Below, piece after piece: positions 31,414 to 39,704 of a stretch of 43,396 bases of DNA. The position numbers and the translations under genes were made by a program. Source of the stretch: DATCKG01 sp036562385. GTDB taxonomy: Bacteria > Bacillota > Sulfobacillia > Symbiobacteriales > Symbiobacteriaceae. The notes below the pieces were generated by a model. That model saw only the letters and a program-made list of their open reading frames with translations, was not told the DNA's origin and did no database searches. Location: assembly GCA_036562385.1 (NCBI GenBank), contig DATCKG010000033.1:1-43396 (forward strand), written 5' to 3'. Each line of letters starts with the position of its first letter. Within the stretch, counting starts at the first letter, position 1.

Positions 31414-32379
31414 TCAGATCCGAATTTCCTCTTCAAAGATCTTTGAAACGCTAAGATCCTCGTGAATTCGGATGATGGCCTTGGCCAGTAGCGGTGCCAC
31501 CGACACGACCTTGAGCCGGTCCCCCAGGAGTTCCCGCTTCACCGGAATCGTGTCGGTGACCACGATCTCCCGGAACGGGCTCTCGGCAAGGCGCTGGTAA
31601 GCCTGGCCGCTGAAGACGGGGTGGGTGCAGGCGGCATAGACCTCCGTCGCCCCCATCTCCAGCAGTCGGTGGGCGCCCGTCACGATGGTACCGGCGGTAT
31701 CAATCATGTCATCGATCATGATGGCGGTCTTGCCCTTTACATCACCAATGATGTTCATCACTTCGGCCACGTTGGGCTCGGGCCTCCGCTTGTCGATGAT
31801 GGCCAGGCCCACCCCCAGGCGCTCGGCCAGGGACCGGGCCCGCGGTACCCCGCCCGTATCCGGGGAGACCACCACCAGGTTCTCCCGGTTCAGATGCCGG
31901 AAGTACTCGGCCAGCAGCGGGACCGCGTTGAGATGGTCTACGGGAATGTCGAAAAAGCCCTGAATCTGGGCCGCATGCAGGTCGATGGTCAGCACCCGCC
32001 GGAAGCCGGCGGTGGAAATCAAATTCGCCACCAGCTTCGCGGTGATGGGTTCGCGCCCCCTGGCCTTACGGTCCTGGCGGGCATAGGGATAATGGGGCAG
32101 GACAGCCGTGATGCGACGGGCACTGGCCCGCCGGAGCGCATCGCCGATGATCAGCAGCTCCATCAGGTTCTCGTTGATGGGGTCGGCCCCGGAAGAGACC
32201 ACAAAGCAGTCGGCTCCGCGCACGCTTTCGTTGATGTCGACCCGGATCTCACCGTTGGAGAACCGGCCGACATTCATGTCCCCCAGTTCGATGCCCATAT
32301 GTTCCGCGATGGCCCGTGCCAGTGGGAGGTTCGCATTCCCTGCAAACACTTTCAGCTTCCGGTCTGGATAGGGTACCAC
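31414..32379 (-). CDS. prs: Ribose-phosphate pyrophosphokinase
   Basis: A 321-residue PRPP synthetase with all signatures: KVFAGNANLPLARAIAEHMG, FSNGEIRVDINESVRGADCFVV, VLPHYPYARQDRKARGREPITAKLVAN, TIDLHAAQIQGFFDIPVDHL, VVSPDTGGVPRAR and the PRPP loop IMIDDMIDTAGT. It makes PRPP from ribose 5-phosphate and ATP for nucleotide, His and Trp synthesis. The start is a GTG with GGAGGG nine bases upstream. It follows glmU after 15 bases, the order seen in B. subtilis. Confidence 0.96.
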   Translation of the reverse strand: MVPYPDRKLKVFAGNANLPLARAIAEHMGIELGDMNVGRFSNGEIRVDINESVRGADCFVVSSGADPINENLMELLIIGDALRRASARRITAVLPHYPYARQDRKARGREPITAKLVANLISTAGFRRVLTIDLHAAQIQGFFDIPVDHLNAVPLLAEYFRHLNRENLVVVSPDTGGVPRARSLAERLGVGLAIIDKRRPEPNVAEVMNIIGDVKGKTAIMIDDMIDTAGTIVTGAHRLLEMGATEVYAACTHPVFSGQAYQRLAESPFREIVVTDTIPVKRELLGDRLKVVSVAPLLAKAIIRIHEDLSVSKIFEEEIRI

Positions 32380-32394
32380 CGTCCGACGCCCTCC

Positions 32395-33798
32395 CTATTT
32401 CTTCTGCTCTTTCCTCATCCGCCAGCGCTCGCGCAGCCTCGCCGCGCCGCCTTCCTTGATGACCGCTTCTGCCCGTTCCACTACCAGGGCATCAGGGGGG
32501 ATCTCCTTACCCACGGTGGACCCCGCCGCGACGAGGGCGCCCTCGCCCACCTTCGCCGGAGCCACCAGATTGACGTTGGTGCCGATGAAAGCCCGGGCGC
32601 CGATATCCGTATGGAACTTTTCAAAGCCGTTGTAATTGGCCGTGATGGCACCGGCGCCAATGTTGGCCCGTTCACCGATGGTCACGTCGCCAAGGTAGCA
32701 GTGGTGATGGCACTTTACGCCACGGCCGACCTTGGCCTTTTTCAGCTCCGCGAAATTGCCGATCTCCACCTCGCCCTCCAGCTCACAGCCGGGGCGCAGG
32801 TGGGCCATCGGGCCGATGCGGCAGCGGGGACCCACCACCGAGCCCTCCACCACCGACTGCTCCACCGTGCAGTCGTCCGCCACCTGCGAGTCGACGATGG
32901 TGGTACCGGGGCCGATCTTGCACCGGCTACCGATCACCGTCTTTCCCTGCAGGAAGGTAAAGGGCCAGATGGTCGTATCCCGGCCGATCTGTACCTCCTC
33001 ATCAATGAAGGTGGACTTGGGGTCGATGATGGTGACGCCCTCCAGCATGTGCCGCTCGAGAATTTTCCATCGCAGTCGGGCTTCCGCCTCGGCCAGCTGG
33101 ACGCGGTTGTTGGGCGCCAGGGCCTCCTCTTCCGTGGCCTCCAAAGCGGCCTCCACCCGAGCGCCATCCTGCAGCAGCAGTGTCACCGTCTGCGGCAGGT
33201 AGTACTCCTTCTGCGCGTTGTTATTATCGAGCCGGCGTAAGAGATCCGTAAACCCTGCCCGGCGGAAGACCGCCACCCCGGTAAAGATCTCGGTAATCTG
33301 CTTCTGCTCAGGGGTCGCGTCCTTCTCCTCCACCACGCCGAGAAACCGGCCGGTCTCCGGATCCCTGAGGACACGCCCCAGTCCAGAGGGATTACCAACC
33401 CGGGCAGTCAGGAGGGTCGCGGCGGCACCCGTCTCCCAATGGCGCGCCAAGAGACGGCGGATCACTTCCGGCCCCAGGAAGGGATTGTCCCCGTACAGGA
33501 CCAGGACATCTCCGCCCTGGCGGGCATCAATTTGGGGAGCGGCCTGCAGGACGGCATGACCCGTTCCCAACTGCTCTTCCTGAACTGCGTACTCGACTCC
33601 GTCTCCCAGGTAGGCCCGGACCCGCTCCTGCTGGTAGCCCACGACCACGATGATGTCCGTCAGCCCGGCTTTCCGGACGTTGTCCACCACGTAGCCGATC
33701 ATGGGCTTCCCGGCAATGGGGTGCATCACCTTGATCAGATCCGACTTCATCCGGGTGCCATGGCCTGCAGCCAGTATCACAACGGTGACGTCCGACAT
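32395..33798 (-). CDS. glmU: Bifunctional GlmU (N-acetylglucosamine-1-phosphate uridyltransferase / glucosamine-1-phosphate acetyltransferase)
   Basis: A 467-residue two-domain enzyme. Residues 1-230 are the uridyltransferase (VVILAAGHGTRMKSDLIKVMHPIAGKPMI, VLYGDNPFL); residues 250-450 are a left-handed beta-helix acetyltransferase with hexapeptide repeats and the active-site segment HHHCYLGDVTIGERANIGAGAITANYNGFEKFHTDIG. It makes UDP-GlcNAc for peptidoglycan. The ATG at 33798 has GGGAGGG six bases upstream; an in-frame start at 33819 is less likely. The basic tail (RERWRMRKEQKK) is slightly extended. A sigma-A promoter lies 33-60 bases upstream. Confidence 0.95.
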   Translation of the reverse strand: MSDVTVVILAAGHGTRMKSDLIKVMHPIAGKPMIGYVVDNVRKAGLTDIIVVVGYQQERVRAYLGDGVEYAVQEEQLGTGHAVLQAAPQIDARQGGDVLVLYGDNPFLGPEVIRRLLARHWETGAAATLLTARVGNPSGLGRVLRDPETGRFLGVVEEKDATPEQKQITEIFTGVAVFRRAGFTDLLRRLDNNNAQKEYYLPQTVTLLLQDGARVEAALEATEEEALAPNNRVQLAEAEARLRWKILERHMLEGVTIIDPKSTFIDEEVQIGRDTTIWPFTFLQGKTVIGSRCKIGPGTTIVDSQVADDCTVEQSVVEGSVVGPRCRIGPMAHLRPGCELEGEVEIGNFAELKKAKVGRGVKCHHHCYLGDVTIGERANIGAGAITANYNGFEKFHTDIGARAFIGTNVNLVAPAKVGEGALVAAGSTVGKEIPPDALVVERAEAVIKEGGAARLRERWRMRKEQKK

Positions 33799-33830
33799 GG
33801 AAACCCTCCCCCGGGTCATAATCCGCAGAC

Positions 33831-33858
33831 ATTATACCACAGCCTTTCGGGTTGACAA
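33831..33858 (-). promoter_or_regulatory. Sigma-A promoter of glmU-prs
   Basis: Minus strand TTGTCA (33853-33858), 16-base spacer, TATAAT (33831-33836). It lies directly after the spoVG terminator, so glmU-prs is a transcript separate from spoVG. Confidence 0.75.
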
Positions 33859-33860
33859 CG

Positions 33861-33892
33861 CAAAAGGCCCGGGGGCTTCACACGCCCCCGGA
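33861..33892 (-). terminator. Terminator of spoVG
   Basis: CCGGGGGC (33869-33876) pairs with GCCCCCGG (33884-33891) around a seven-base loop; the minus strand then reads GCCTTTTGC. It is located 20 bases past the spoVG stop. Confidence 0.75.
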
Positions 33893-33911
33893 CCGCCCCG
33901 TGGGCACCCTT

Positions 33912-34190
33912 TCAGGCCGTGGCGGAGGACTCCTGGCCGGAAGCCAGAAACGCCTCCAGTACCGCCTTCTGAAGCGCCTCCCGGGCCTCGGCGGTGATGG
34001 GGTGGGCTACATCCCGGTACTGGCCCTCCCCTACCTTCCGCTGCGGCATCGCCACAAAGATGCCGTTGGCACCTTCCACCACCCGCAGGTCGTGTACCAC
34101 AAAAGCATCGTCAAACACCACCGAGCAGGTGGCCTTCAGCTTTCCCTCGCTGCTCTGCAGCCGCCGGACCCGTACATCCGTAATGCGCAC
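33912..34190 (-). CDS. spoVG: SpoVG RNA-binding regulator
   Basis: A 92-residue protein: MRITDVRVRRLQSSEGKLKATCSVVFDDAFVVHDLRVVEGANGIFVAMPQRKVGEGQYRDVAHPITAEAR, nearly the textbook SpoVG sequence. SpoVG binds RNA and DNA and influences septation, sporulation and other programmes. The GTG at 34190 has AAGGAGG eight bases upstream; the open frame extends to 34241, but that part contains promoter-like sequence. It has its own sigma-H-like promoter and terminator, so it is a one-gene unit. Confidence 0.95.
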   Translation of the reverse strand: MRITDVRVRRLQSSEGKLKATCSVVFDDAFVVHDLRVVEGANGIFVAMPQRKVGEGQYRDVAHPITAEAREALQKAVLEAFLASGQESSATA

Positions 34191-34205
34191 GCTCCGTTCC
34201 TCCTT

Positions 34206-34251
34206 GCAGGATTCTATGCTGTAATTTCCATGCTTTTCCATAGAATCCTGC
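34206..34251. repeat. 13-base perfect inverted repeat around the spoVG promoter
   Basis: GCAGGATTCTATG (34206-34218) and CATAGAATCCTGC (34239-34251) are exact reverse complements, separated by 20 bases. The right arm contains the -35 candidate, and the left arm abuts the ribosome binding site (34199-34205). It may be an operator, or a hairpin in any read-through transcript from upstream. Confidence 0.7.
34223..34249 (-). promoter_or_regulatory. Sigma-H-like promoter of spoVG
   Basis: Minus strand AGGATT (34244-34249), then 15 bases to GAAATT within GGAAATT (34223-34229). This resembles the B. subtilis spoVG sigma-H promoter as I remember it (AGGATT, about 15 bases, GAATT). Transcription would start close to the ribosome binding site. 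Confidence 0.5.
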
Positions 34252-34296
34252 CAGGAAAACCAAATCTTTACATGAAAGGCGCGACTCAGGCTTAAC

Positions 34297-35535
34297 TCAG
34301 TCCGCCGGACGGTAGGGCGGGATCACGGAAACCTGGTAGCCCTCCCCCCGCAACGTTGCCAGGATCCGTTCCACATGGCGGGCATCCCGGGTCTCCAGGG
34401 ACAGGTTGATCTCCACTTCCCCCAGGGTGACCTTGTTCAACCAGCGGTCATGGTGCACCTCGATCACGTTGGCCCCTGCCCGGGCCACCGTGGCCAGCAA
34501 GGCCTGCAGCCCGCCCGGGCGGTCCGGGACAAAGGTGCTCAGCCGGACGTAACGACCGGCTTTCACCAGGCCCCGCTCGATGATCCGGGAAAGGACGTTG
34601 ACGTCGATGTTGCCGCCGGACAGCAGGATGCAGACGGGACCCGTCAAGTCGCTGACCTTATTGCCCAGCAGCGCAGCCAGCCCCGTCGCGCCGGCCCCTT
34701 CCACCATCAGCTTGGCCTGCTCCAGGAGGATCAGAATCGACTGGGCAATCTCCTCCTCGCCCACCAGCACCACGTCATCCACATACCGCTGGATCAGCTC
34801 CCAGTTGAGCTTCCCCGGCTGTTTCACCGCGATGCCGTCGGCGATGGTCCGGGCGGAGTCGGTGCCCACCAACTCTCCCCGCTGCCGGCTCAGAAACACC
34901 GCGGGGGCTCCCGCCGCCTGCACGCCGATAACCCGGACCTCGGGCCGCAACTCCTTCATGGCCAGCGCCACCCCGGAAATCAGGCCGCCGCCCCCCACCG
35001 GCACCAGCACCGTCGCGACATCCGGCAGGTCCGCCAGAATCTCCAGGCCAATGGTCCCCTGTCCCGCCACGGTATAAGGATCGTCGAAGCCGTGAATAAA
35101 GGTGTAGCCGTAGGTCTGCTGCAGTTCCAGGGCCTTCTGGTACGCGTCGTCGTAGGTGTCGCCGTGCAGCACCACCTCGGCGCCGTACCGTTCGGTGTTC
35201 TCCACCTTGATGATGGGCGCCCCCTCCGGCATGCAGATGATGCTCCGGACGCCCAGAATCTGCGCCGCCATGGCCACTCCCTGGGCATGGTTTCCGGCGG
35301 AGGCGGCGATCACCCCGCGGGCCCGCTCCTCGGGTGTCAAGCTCAGAAGTTTGTTGAACGCGCCCCGCACCTTGAAGGAACCGGAGCGCTGCAGGTTCTC
35401 GGCCTTCAGATAAACAGGCACTCCCACCTGGGCGCTCACGTAGGGCGAATGGAACAAAGCGGTGTGCTGCACATACCCGGCCAGGGCCGCCTGTGCCTTT
35501 TTCACATCTTCCAGAGTTACCAACGAAGGCCTCAC
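34297..35535 (-). CDS. ilvA: Threonine dehydratase with C-terminal ACT-like domain
   Basis: A 412-residue PLP enzyme: catalytic Lys55 in LQRSGSFKVRGAF, SAGNHAQGVAMAA, the phosphate loop VPVGGGGLISG and a C-terminal ACT-like regulatory domain from about residue 325 (GRYVRLSTFVPDRPGGLQALLATVARAGANVIEV). It deaminates threonine to 2-oxobutyrate through a reactive enamine. Length and single ACT domain match the ilvA/tdcB type of about 400 residues found in many Bacillota. The GTG start overlaps the purR stop by four bases (GTGA). In B. subtilis this position, between purR and spoVG, holds yabJ (RidA), which removes the same enamine intermediate. Confidence 0.9.
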   Translation of the reverse strand: MRPSLVTLEDVKKAQAALAGYVQHTALFHSPYVSAQVGVPVYLKAENLQRSGSFKVRGAFNKLLSLTPEERARGVIAASAGNHAQGVAMAAQILGVRSIICMPEGAPIIKVENTERYGAEVVLHGDTYDDAYQKALELQQTYGYTFIHGFDDPYTVAGQGTIGLEILADLPDVATVLVPVGGGGLISGVALAMKELRPEVRVIGVQAAGAPAVFLSRQRGELVGTDSARTIADGIAVKQPGKLNWELIQRYVDDVVLVGEEEIAQSILILLEQAKLMVEGAGATGLAALLGNKVSDLTGPVCILLSGGNIDVNVLSRIIERGLVKAGRYVRLSTFVPDRPGGLQALLATVARAGANVIEVHHDRWLNKVTLGEVEINLSLETRDARHVERILATLRGEGYQVSVIPPYRPAD

Positions 35536-36359
35536 TCCTTCCCCATCGGGAAGGCGGCCGGACGGATTTCCGTACGCCGCGCTTCCTCATCCACGCTGAT
35601 GAGCGTCAGCAAGGACACGTAATCCTCCACCCGCTTCTTCTGGGGCTCCGCCGTGGCCACGAAGATCCCCACCCCCACCACGACGGCCCCCAATTCGGAA
35701 ACCAGGTCCACCATCCCGCGGGCGGTGGCTCCCGCCTTCATGAAGTCGTCCACGATCAGCACCCGGGAATCCCGCTTCAGAGCCCGAAGCCCCACCGTCA
35801 TGGTGCTGATCCGGCGGGAGGAGCCGGTGATGTAGTGGATGGTAAAAGAGGGGCCTTCGGTCACCCGTCCCTCCCGGCGAGCCATGACCATGGGAATCCC
35901 CAGAGCCCGGGCCGTCATCAGAGCCAGCGGAATGCCCTTGGTCTCCAGGGTGAGCACCACGTCCGGGTCAGCCTCCAGAAAACGAGCGGCCAGGATCTCG
36001 CCGATGCGGGCACTCCAGAATGGATGGGTGATAATATCCGTCATGTAAATGAAACCACCGGGAAGGATCCGGGAGGGATCCTGCATCATGCGGCATAACT
36101 GCTCCAGGGTGGTGCGCACCTCCGCCGGCGAGGGAATCGGCCAGTACTGAACGCCGCCGGTTGCGCCGGTGTAGGTTCGCACCAGCCCCGATCCCTGGGC
36201 CTCCAGGACCTCTTTGATCAGGGTGATGTCCTCGGAAATGGTGGACTTGGCCGCGCCGAACCGCTCGGCAAAGTACTGCAGCGGAATCAGTTCGCCCGGC
36301 CGCTCGGCCAGGACTTTCATCATGTACACCAGCCGCTGACTCCGGCTCCATCGGTTCAC
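35532..36359 (-). CDS. purR: Purine operon regulator PurR
   Basis: A 275-residue protein from the GTG at 36359 (GGGGGCGAG upstream). The winged-helix N-terminus NRWSRSQRLVYMMKVLAERPGELIPLQYFAERFGAAKSTISEDITLIKE is that of Bacillus PurR. The rest is a phosphoribosyltransferase fold with GGFIYMTDIITHP and the PRPP loop VLIVDDFMKAGATARG. It represses purine genes and is released by PRPP. A GTG at 36374 would add five residues and fits relatives less well. The gene is coupled to ilvA by a four-base overlap. Confidence 0.93.
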   Translation of the reverse strand: MNRWSRSQRLVYMMKVLAERPGELIPLQYFAERFGAAKSTISEDITLIKEVLEAQGSGLVRTYTGATGGVQYWPIPSPAEVRTTLEQLCRMMQDPSRILPGGFIYMTDIITHPFWSARIGEILAARFLEADPDVVLTLETKGIPLALMTARALGIPMVMARREGRVTEGPSFTIHYITGSSRRISTMTVGLRALKRDSRVLIVDDFMKAGATARGMVDLVSELGAVVVGVGIFVATAEPQKKRVEDYVSLLTLISVDEEARRTEIRPAAFPMGKE

Positions 36360-36409
36360 GGTGCTCGCCCCCACAAAAGATCCCGGCCAGCAGCCGGGGA
36401 CGGATTCAG

Positions 36410-37165
36410 TCAGGTCAGGACAGCTCGGGCCAACTGCAGGTCGCTGGGCTTATCGACGTCGATGCCCACTTCCGGCCACGGGCAGATCACCACAGCCCCG
36501 CGGACATCGAGGACCTCGGACGCCTTCCGCTCCACTTCCTGCAGCCGGAGGTTCTTGAACAGTAAGTAACGCACCACAAAGGAAAAGCCAAGCAGGCTGG
36601 CCAGCTTGATGGGGTTCTTTCGATACTGCAGGAACTTCCGGGCCCGGGGGGCGGCCTTCTCCACAATGCGCGGATTCAGCAGAAACAGGTTTCCGCCGGT
36701 GAAGACCCCTTCCCGGAGGCTCACATAGGTTCGCTTCACGTGGGGATATTTCCGCTCGCCTATGCTGCGCTCCACGATGGGATAATATACATCGGCCTCG
36801 GTCCGGCGGCACAGGGCAATCAGGCCGTCCACAATCTCGCCGGTGATCAGGGGAATATCGCTGGTGGCAATCAGGACCTGCTCATCCTGCGGAAGGATGC
36901 GGGTAGCCCGGACGATATTGTCCACAATATCACCTGTGCTGGGCACAAACTCCAGCCCCTCTCCCCGGACATGCGGTTCCAGTTCGCCGGGAGGAGCCAC
37001 AATGACAATCCGGCCCACCTCTTTGGACTGCCGGAGCCCGTCGATGACGTACTGGATCATGGGCTTGCCGCCAATTTCGATCAGTGCCTCATTGGTGGCA
37101 GGGCTGACATCCTTCAGCGGGCCGGTGTTGGCCGCGCCTGCCAGCAGGATGGCGTTGACTGCCAT
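36410..37165 (-). CDS. MobA-like nucleotidyltransferase (NTP_transf_3 family)
   Basis: A 251-residue protein with a nucleotidyltransferase N-terminus: NAILLAGAANTGPLKDVSPATNEALIEIGGKPMIQYVIDGL, then LIATSDIPLITGEIVDGLI, which supplies the metal-binding Asp. The later part (TYVSLREGVFTGGNLFLLNPRIVEKA) fits MobA/cobinamide-phosphate guanylyltransferase relatives, and the end EVGIDVDKPSDLQLAR is a usual closing motif. The acceptor molecule is not evident. The ATG has AAAGGAG nine bases upstream. It lies 50 bases before purR and is probably in the same transcript. Confidence 0.75.
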   Translation of the reverse strand: MAVNAILLAGAANTGPLKDVSPATNEALIEIGGKPMIQYVIDGLRQSKEVGRIVIVAPPGELEPHVRGEGLEFVPSTGDIVDNIVRATRILPQDEQVLIATSDIPLITGEIVDGLIALCRRTEADVYYPIVERSIGERKYPHVKRTYVSLREGVFTGGNLFLLNPRIVEKAAPRARKFLQYRKNPIKLASLLGFSFVVRYLLFKNLRLQEVERKASEVLDVRGAVVICPWPEVGIDVDKPSDLQLARAVLT

Positions 37166-37377
37166 GCCCGATCACTCCTTTGGTGAGCGCCCTGGGAAGG
37201 ATCCGTCCAGAACAGACGTTGTGGTTCGTCATCCCTATGAGGAACTCCTGCCGTATATTTCTCCCGCTCATAATATGTACAGTCCCCTTAACATTCCATA
37301 CCCTTTTAGGGCAGGGAACTTCGACATCGAAAGCGAACAAGCTTTGATGCATCTCGTCTGATGGAGGGACGGGCCCG

Positions 37378-38694
37378 TTGTTGTTCAGAGCGGTAGCCAT
37401 CAGCGCCATCACCACGGTGGCGATTCTCGTTTCAGCCACCCACCCGGTCCTGGCTGCCTCCGCCCCCCAGCTGCACGGGCGGGCGGCGGTCTTGTTGGAT
37501 GGGGTATCCGGACAGGTATTGTACGCGGAAAATGCCACGGATCGAAACTACCCCGCGAGCACCACAAAGTTGCTCACTGCACTGGTGGCGTTGGAGTACG
37601 GGGATCTGGATCAGATGATCACGGTTACGCCCGAGGCTGTGGAGGTCCCGCCGGATTCCTCCACTTGCTGGTTGGAAGCCGGTGAGCAGCACTCGCTGGA
37701 AAACCTGCTGTACGGGTTGCTCCTGCCCTCCGGAAACGACTGTGCCAACGCCATCGCCGAGGGCCTCACCGGCGGACAGCCGGAAACCTTCGTCGCCTGG
37801 ATGAATGAGATGGCCCGGCGTCTCGGCGCCACGGGCACCCACTTCACCAATCCCCATGGCTACCATGACCCCAACCACTACACCACGGCCATGGATCTGG
37901 CCCTCATCTCCCGGGCCGCCCTCCAAAATCCCGTCATCCTGCGGATTTCGGGAACCCGTGAATACTACTGGCCCGGCAAGAGCGAAATCAACGGCATGTA
38001 CCTGAACAACAACGACATGCTGTGGCTCGACCCCACCACGGTGGGAGGTAAGACCGGCTACACTGAGGAAGCCGGGCGAACCCTGGTCAACGCCGCCCGA
38101 CGGGACGGCCGCCTGCTCATCGGCGTCCTGATGGGGGAGCAGAACCGGGACCAGCTATACCAGGACATGATGAACCTGTTGGATTACGGTTTCACCCAGT
38201 TTACGCAGCAGGACCTGCTGACCCCGGGGACGTATCCGGATAAGGTGGCCGTGGTGGACGGCGAGGCCGAGGAGGTCGCCGTGGCCCCCGCCACCCGCTT
38301 CCCCATCTCCGTGCCCACCGATGGCGAGACGGACGTCACGGTCTCCTTCGAAGTCCCGGAGCAGGTCACGGCCCCGGTTCACAAGGGCCAGACCATCGGA
38401 CACGCTCACGTCTGGCAAGGGGACAGGCTATTGGCCGCCATCCCCCTGATCGCCCAGGCTGACGTAGCCGCTAAACCGGTGATCGTGCGGATGGGCCGGC
38501 AGGTTTGGAGTTTCACCGGTGAGTTGCTCAAATGGGCGGCCAGCGCGTTCGCCCTTCTGGTGGTGACCGGCTTCGCCGTCCGGCAGATCCGGGGCGCCGC
38601 CCGTCCCCACAGAGCCGCGGGCCCCTCCTTCCGCCGGCGCTCGTCCCGGGTGGGCACCATCTCCTCCTTCCCGCCCAGAAGTCCCGGCCGCTAA
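37378..38694 (+). CDS. D-alanyl-D-alanine carboxypeptidase (S11, DacF/PBP5 type)
   Basis: A 438-residue exported penicillin-binding protein. It has a signal peptide (about 1-27, ending VLAASA) and the three catalytic motifs Ser61-x-x-Lys64 (STTK), Ser118-Gly-Asn (SGN) and Lys225-Thr-Gly (KTG). A C-terminal beta domain (residues 285-365) is followed by a membrane segment (KWAASAFALLVVTGFAVRQ) and a basic tail. It trims the terminal D-alanine of peptidoglycan side chains. The start is a TTG behind GGAGGG. It is the only plus-strand gene in this part of the block; dacF-type enzymes often act in sporulation, but no forespore promoter could be read with confidence upstream. Confidence 0.88.
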   Translation: MLFRAVAISAITTVAILVSATHPVLAASAPQLHGRAAVLLDGVSGQVLYAENATDRNYPASTTKLLTALVALEYGDLDQMITVTPEAVEVPPDSSTCWLEAGEQHSLENLLYGLLLPSGNDCANAIAEGLTGGQPETFVAWMNEMARRLGATGTHFTNPHGYHDPNHYTTAMDLALISRAALQNPVILRISGTREYYWPGKSEINGMYLNNNDMLWLDPTTVGGKTGYTEEAGRTLVNAARRDGRLLIGVLMGEQNRDQLYQDMMNLLDYGFTQFTQQDLLTPGTYPDKVAVVDGEAEEVAVAPATRFPISVPTDGETDVTVSFEVPEQVTAPVHKGQTIGHAHVWQGDRLLAAIPLIAQADVAAKPVIVRMGRQVWSFTGELLKWAASAFALLVVTGFAVRQIRGAARPHRAAGPSFRRRSSRVGTISSFPPRSPGR

Positions 38695-38703
38695 AACACC
38701 AGT

Positions 38704-38749
38704 GGGGCTGTCCCGACGTCATCGCTGATGACCTCGGGACAGCCCCTTT
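38704..38749. terminator. Bidirectional terminator between the carboxypeptidase gene and ispE
   Basis: GGGGCTGTCCCGA (38704-38716) pairs with TCGGGACAGCCCC (38734-38746), and inside it GTCATC pairs with GATGAC, giving a stem of about 19 base pairs followed by TTTCGCT. Both neighbouring genes end at this structure. Confidence 0.8.
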
Positions 38750-38757
38750 CGCTCTGT

Positions 38758-39636
38758 TCAGGCCGGAATCACCGTAAAGACCGCCCAGGCCGGGCATCCC
38801 ATGGCAGTTAGCGCCGCGGCGGCACGGCGGGCAGCGGACTCGTCAGGCATCACGCCGAAAACCGTGGGACCGGCCCCGGACATCAGGGCGCCCAGGGCGC
38901 CGTGATCCACGAGCACCTGCTTCAGTTCCCCGATGACCGGATACCGGGGAATCATGACCTGCTCAAAGACGTTGCCCAGGGCGGCCGCGATGGCGGCCAG
39001 GTCCCCCCGGGCCAGGGCCTCCTCCATCGCCATGGTATCGGGATGATTCACCTGCTGCAGTTCATCAAGCCACCGGTAGACGGTGCCGGTAGACTTCTCC
39101 ACCGCCGGCGTGGCCAGCACCAGCCAAAACGGCGCCCGGACGGCGATGGGCGTGATGCGGTCGCCGATTCCCTCCACCCGGGCCGGGCGGCCGGTGACGA
39201 AAAACGGTACGTCCGATCCGAGCCGGATGGCCAGCGCCTCCAGTTCCGACACAGAGAGCCCGGTTCCCCACAGGCGATTCAGTCCCGTCAACACGGCAGC
39301 GGCGTTGGTACTGCCGCCGGCCAGGCCCCCTGCCAGGGGGATCTGCTTTTCCACCCGGATAAAGGCCCCCCCGGGATACCCGGTTACCTCCCGGAGGAGG
39401 CAGGCGGCACGGTACGCAAGGTTCGCCTCCACCGGACCGGGGATGGGCGGGGCCATTTCCACCTCGATCCCGGCGGCGGGCCGGAGCGTCACCGAGTCGG
39501 CCAGGCTGACGGCCACCATGATGGTGCGGATATTGTGATACCCGTCTGGACGCCGGTTCAGCACGTCCAGAACGAGATTGACTTTCGCATAACTGGGAAC
39601 GCGCAGTTCCATTTCCCCCGGGTATGCCTGCTCCAT
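38758..39636 (-). CDS. ispE: 4-diphosphocytidyl-2-C-methyl-D-erythritol kinase
   Basis: A 292-residue GHMP kinase. It reads SYAKVNLVLDVLNRRPDGYHNIRTIMVAVSLAD at the start, PLAGGLAGGSTNAAAVLTGLNRLW (ATP-binding loop), RLGSDVPFFVTGRPARVEGIGD and GALMSGAGPTVFGV near the end. It phosphorylates CDP-ME in the MEP isoprenoid pathway. I took the ATG at 39636 (AGGTGA eight bases upstream); an ATG eight codons later (MELRVPSYAKVN) is also possible. The frame opens much further upstream, but that part overlaps veg and looks non-coding. Confidence 0.93.
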   Translation of the reverse strand: MEQAYPGEMELRVPSYAKVNLVLDVLNRRPDGYHNIRTIMVAVSLADSVTLRPAAGIEVEMAPPIPGPVEANLAYRAACLLREVTGYPGGAFIRVEKQIPLAGGLAGGSTNAAAVLTGLNRLWGTGLSVSELEALAIRLGSDVPFFVTGRPARVEGIGDRITPIAVRAPFWLVLATPAVEKSTGTVYRWLDELQQVNHPDTMAMEEALARGDLAAIAAALGNVFEQVMIPRYPVIGELKQVLVDHGALGALMSGAGPTVFGVMPDESAARRAAAALTAMGCPAWAVFTVIPA

Positions 39637-39704
39637 GCACGCTTCACCTGTCGGACCCAAATACGAATAACAGAGCCAGGGCTTGTCCCTGGCTCGAATC
39701 CATT

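Noticed and set aside
37187..37377. Sporulation-type promoter before the D,D-carboxypeptidase gene
   Set aside because: GTATATT and CATAATAT occur, but 9-11 bases apart, which does not suit sigma-E, -F or -G. Nothing else convincing was seen.
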